Positions 61,030-64,000 of a stretch of DNA of 64,000 nucleotides are shown here, one piece after another; position 1 is the stretch's first letter; each line of letters starts with the position of its first letter. The notes beneath the pieces are model-generated. The model was not told where the DNA came from. It ran no database searches and worked only from the letters and a program-made list of their open reading frames with translations. Made by a program: the position numbers and the translations under genes. The DNA comes from Aphrophora alni (taxonomy: Eukaryota; Arthropoda; Insecta; Hemiptera; Aphrophoridae), in contig OY740768.1 of assembly GCA_963513935.1 (NCBI GenBank), positions 21,885,177-21,949,176 of the forward strand. The letters are read 5' to 3'.

Positions 61030-61175
61030 TTGTTCCGATACCGTATGATTACCATTAATGTAGAAAATACAATTTATTAGGACAGTGAAAAGGGGAATTA
61101 CTCATTGAGTACTCGCATTGTCAAGTATTGTTTATTTATTTGGTGTACATGTCGGTAATTCTGTGAGCTTTATTG
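61030..61175 (+). repeat. Possible diverged family-A fragment
   Basis: 'taccattaatgtag', 'gacagtgaaaaggggaatta' and 'gtcaagtattgtttatttat' follow the order of the family-A core, but are heavily diverged. Confidence 0.3.
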
Positions 61176-61559
61176 AGATCATCATCTCTTTACAGTAATG
61201 TGAATTTTCAGGTTTGATTTGATCCTTCCAACAATCGAACAATATATTTTAACTGATTTAAGTATAGCTGGGAAAATAGGCATTAAAAAGATGAATTATT
61301 ACCAAGATAAATTACACCCACATCGATTTTGTTATTGAAAATGCAAACTAGTTTCAGTCGTGCTATATTTCGTCGTTGCTAATGTATGTTTTGTTTTGAA
61401 TGAAATCTTATGGTCACCATTTTTAATTATTAGGAAATGAATATTCAATTGCTACTGAATGTGACCATCGGATGAATATGACGAAAGAAAAAGTGTTAGT
61501 ATTAGTGTTTAATTTTTTGAGGAATATTTATGGTCAATAAATAAAGGAATACAGTAATT
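61176..61559. other. No gene recognised
   Basis: AT-rich spacer, no frames or repeat partners noted. Confidence 0.35.
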
Positions 61560-61620
61560 TTCACAATAACCAAAACGACGATGTTTCAATGGCAAAGTAG
61601 CCATCATTAGTCGTATGCTT
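61560..61620 (-). other. GAAAC-type element-tail motif
   Basis: Minus strand: 'actaatgatggctactttgc' then 'cattgaaacatcgtcgtttt'. GGC...GCC brackets a short loop between a CTAATGA box and GAAAC. It resembles the motif at 50385-50450, but the G of CUGA is changed. Confidence 0.35.
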
Positions 61621-61697
61621 TGGTTTTAAAATAAAAATATGAAAACTTACACAGAATATATTTTTATTATAATAATTTAATTAAAAAATAATGTCAA

Positions 61698-61749
61698 ATA
61701 CTTATATTGTGTTAAAGTGTTATAATACTTATATTGTGTTAAAGTATAA
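61698..61749. repeat. 27-bp tandem duplication
   Basis: 'atacttatattgtgttaaag' starts at 61698 and again at 61725; almost two full units. Confidence 0.8.
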
Positions 61750-62489
61750 TATTTACAAAATTATTCGTACACGCCGCTTTTTAAATTTTTTAAAATATAA
61801 TAAATTTGTTAAGTAGAAACGTGTAGAGTAATGTTTCTATATAAAATATTTAACTAACAATTTGAATAACTAAGCCAATATATAAAATTTCAATTTTCTA
61901 AGCTATAGCGCTACCTTAGGTTTTTATACAATGAGCAAAAATTGTGCCAAATTGTTCTTATTGTTAGTAGCAATGGACATTTATAGCCTCGAGCAATAAA
62001 TGTCCAATACATATAATTAAAACCTCCGTTAGGAATTTGAATATACCGACACAGGTACAATATTTGTATGTTTTATAACTCTGATTCATATTTGTTTTTG
62101 GTTTTTTGGGGAGACGATATTACCAAAGCTATTTCTTAGGATTTATAAGGTATTTACTTGATCTAAATTTAATCAAATTCGTTAAAGCCGATTTAGAGAA
62201 ATTAATTTTATGTAGGTATCACCAATTATTTATTTACGAAGATTATATTTTGCACTTATAATTAGAAAGAAAAGGCATTAAGTAGCAAATTTGAAATTAT
62301 TTTTTTCCATATATTTTCATATTCATACAAAAGGAAAATTATGGTTTAAATCACATTGTTTGCTTCAATAAATCCTAAACAATATGCAATATTATAATTT
62401 AACAAATCTCTCTATAAACTATAAAAAAATAAAATATTTTTTTATAAATCATAGCTATTTTTTATATTAATATAATAATCATTTTTAGC
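61750..62489. other. No gene recognised
   Basis: AT-rich, no frames of note. Confidence 0.4.
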
Positions 62490-62900
62490 TTGTTCATTAA
62501 ATACACTTCCCACATTACACCACCTCTTACTTTATCTTGTAACATTCATGCAACTAAATCGATGTTTATAACAATGTGTGGAAGGGAGGTGGGGGGAGGG
62601 ATTTCATACCATCTCTGTGGGTATAACCTATATTATGTGAGTTTAACCAGCAGAGTCTTTGATGAAGAAAATAGAATTAAGCCGATTGTAATTGTACCAC
62701 CGGTTGAAGAGATAGGGTTTGTAGTGTAATAGACGTCATGACGTACGTATTTAGTATTGAAGCAGTTATTTGTGTGAACTATACATGATATTTGTAGGTC
62801 AAAGCTGTATCCAAACCCTATCTTACATCTCTGAAAGAGATGGATCCAAGCCAAGACTATTGTAGATCGAGCTAGGTCTCTCGAGATTCCCAAGTAATAT
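62490..62900. other. Unidentified segment with an 11-bp inverted pair
   Basis: GATAGGGTTTG (62711-62721) and CAAACCCTATC (62812-62822) are exact reverse complements. Frames on both strands (plus 62490-62729; minus 62633-62893) overlap and neither shows a domain I recognise. GC is locally higher. It could be a decayed mobile element. Confidence 0.35.
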
Positions 62901-63119
62901 AAGCGATACCCTGAGGGTCAATGTATAACTTGTAAACTAGTATGTAATATTTTACAATTTATTATATAAATATACATAACTGATGTTTCTTTTCTTTTCA
63001 TTTTTTTTTTAATGAATCATGTGATAGTTTAAAATAGTAATTGTGATAAGTAATATAAAATATACACTTTGTTTTTATTACATTATTATTTTATTCATAC
63101 ATTTTGTGTACAGAAAGCT
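62901..63119. other. No gene recognised
   Basis: AT-rich spacer. Confidence 0.35.
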
Positions 63120-63460
63120 ACAAACATAGTATACAACGTAAACCCAGGCCCAGATTAAAGTGGATTATTGAACAGTGTCTTCGACACTGTGGCACTAATG
63201 TCCATTGTTTCTGTTACTATTTAATTTGTCCTTTTACTTTAAAAGCAAATATCATCTAGGTCATCCTCGTCTTAGAAAGAAGAAAAGGGTATAATAAACC
63301 ACTAGCCCTTGAATACCCTAACGGCTTTAGGGTCGGAAAGTATTTAGAGTTGGTCGTGAGAGGCCTGAAATTGAGATCTAACCCGAGACTAAATGAAAAA
63401 GTGTAAATGCAGCTTCGGCATTACCAAGTCCGTATTCACTATAATTAAGCCGCTGATGAT
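63120..63460 (+). repeat. SINE-like fragment S2 with an adjacent hairpin
   Basis: The core 'aacggctttagggtcggaaa' plus 'gagttggtcgtgagaggcct' aligns with S1 near 7705-7760. Just upstream, ACAGTGTC-TTC-GACACTGT (63172-63190) is a perfect 8-bp-stem hairpin with a 3-nt loop. GC is higher than the surroundings. Confidence 0.4.
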
Positions 63461-64000
63461 TCACTATTCATTTCTATTTCTGTTAATTAGACATTGTTAT
63501 TGTTATAGTAGGCTACAGTTCGTTTAGTGTCGTAGTTGTTTGTTATCACTCCTTACTATGTTTTATTTTATTGTCGCCATTACAACTATTGTTATCATTA
63601 GTATGATATTACAACTTGCTGTTGTCAATAGTCAATTGTCGTATAGTTTAAAACATCGACCGTTTAAGCTATTCAGCATTATCAAGTTTATTATTGAAAA
63701 CGTCTCTCCATTGTCATGAAACACTCAACAAAACACTTTCAGAAACATTTAAGTAAAATTATTCATGAAAAGCATACTTAATACAAAAATCGTTTCCGGT
63801 TGGCCCACTGTCTCGCACTGAACACTGAGTTCACTGGAGATGATTTTACAAGCGAGATATTTACGATTTCTTTTAAAATTGACGTAAGGCAGAATTTGTG
63901 ACAATTTCAAAACTGACTAAGCCTCCTTCTATTAGGACACCAAAGACTGTAGCCGATATTTAACGCAGAATTTCTGCAAGACTAATACAATTTATATTAA
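63461..64000. other. No gene recognised
   Basis: AT-rich; runs off the end of the window. Confidence 0.4.

Noticed and set aside
1..64000. Search for tRNA, rRNA, snRNA, promoters and terminators
   Set aside because: No cloverleaf boxes, 5S/U6-like sequence or convincing core promoter could be recognised by reading; AT-rich TATA-like words are everywhere and uninformative.

Overview
The window looks like non-coding nuclear DNA from an animal, probably an invertebrate and plausibly an arthropod. It is very AT-rich. Open reading frames are short (none above about 140 codons) and there is no operon-like layout. It is dense in degraded transposable elements: LINE reverse-transcriptase remnants, a TTAA-flanked terminal-inverted-repeat element, a long foldback element, SINE-like fragments and many (AT)n tracts. 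I could not name a species. Short TTAGG/CCTAA runs (near 4590 and 26034) fit an arthropod but are too short to count as evidence. I found no intact protein-coding gene, rRNA, tRNA, CRISPR array or bacterial feature. The only protein homology I can defend is in two broken retrotransposon fragments.

Layout. 1-7.6 kb: a family-C repeat (minus), a foldback element with 9-bp flanking duplications (4391-4956), a frameshifted LINE RT remnant (5833-6371, minus) and the first family-I copy. 7.6-14.8 kb: family-A copies A1-A3, a pyrimidine-skewed block (10.7-12.2 kb) and the first family-B copy. 16-24 kb: second copies of families I, C and B, plus E1, H1, A4 (minus) and A5. 24.9-25.2 kb: a second LINE remnant. 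27.7-29.6 kb: a GC-elevated segment and a tandem repeat ending in a GAAACGTCG motif. 32.9-34.6 and 38.6-39.4 kb: repeats linked as C/M-E-L. 36.2-38.4 kb: A6, interrupted by a 796-bp TTAA element whose empty site is preserved in A2. 40.9-42.3 kb: H2 and a perfect 74-bp palindrome. 45-50.5 kb: B4, A7, a seven-unit minisatellite, B5 and a hammerhead-like motif. 52.4-55.2 kb: an 'acagggtg' repeat and H3. 55.2-59.9 kb: nothing recognised. 59.96-60.3 kb: a near-perfect 113-bp inverted repeat. 61-63.5 kb: minor repeats and a SINE-like fragment.

The organising theme is nesting and decay of about nine dispersed repeat families. They were recognised by aligning the window against itself by eye, so boundaries are accurate to perhaps 50-100 bp unless a duplication or palindrome fixes them. 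The most prominent, family A, has at least seven copies in 64 kb, reaches 1.3-1.8 kb and shows no coding potential. Identities were not computed; every homology statement is from visual reading.
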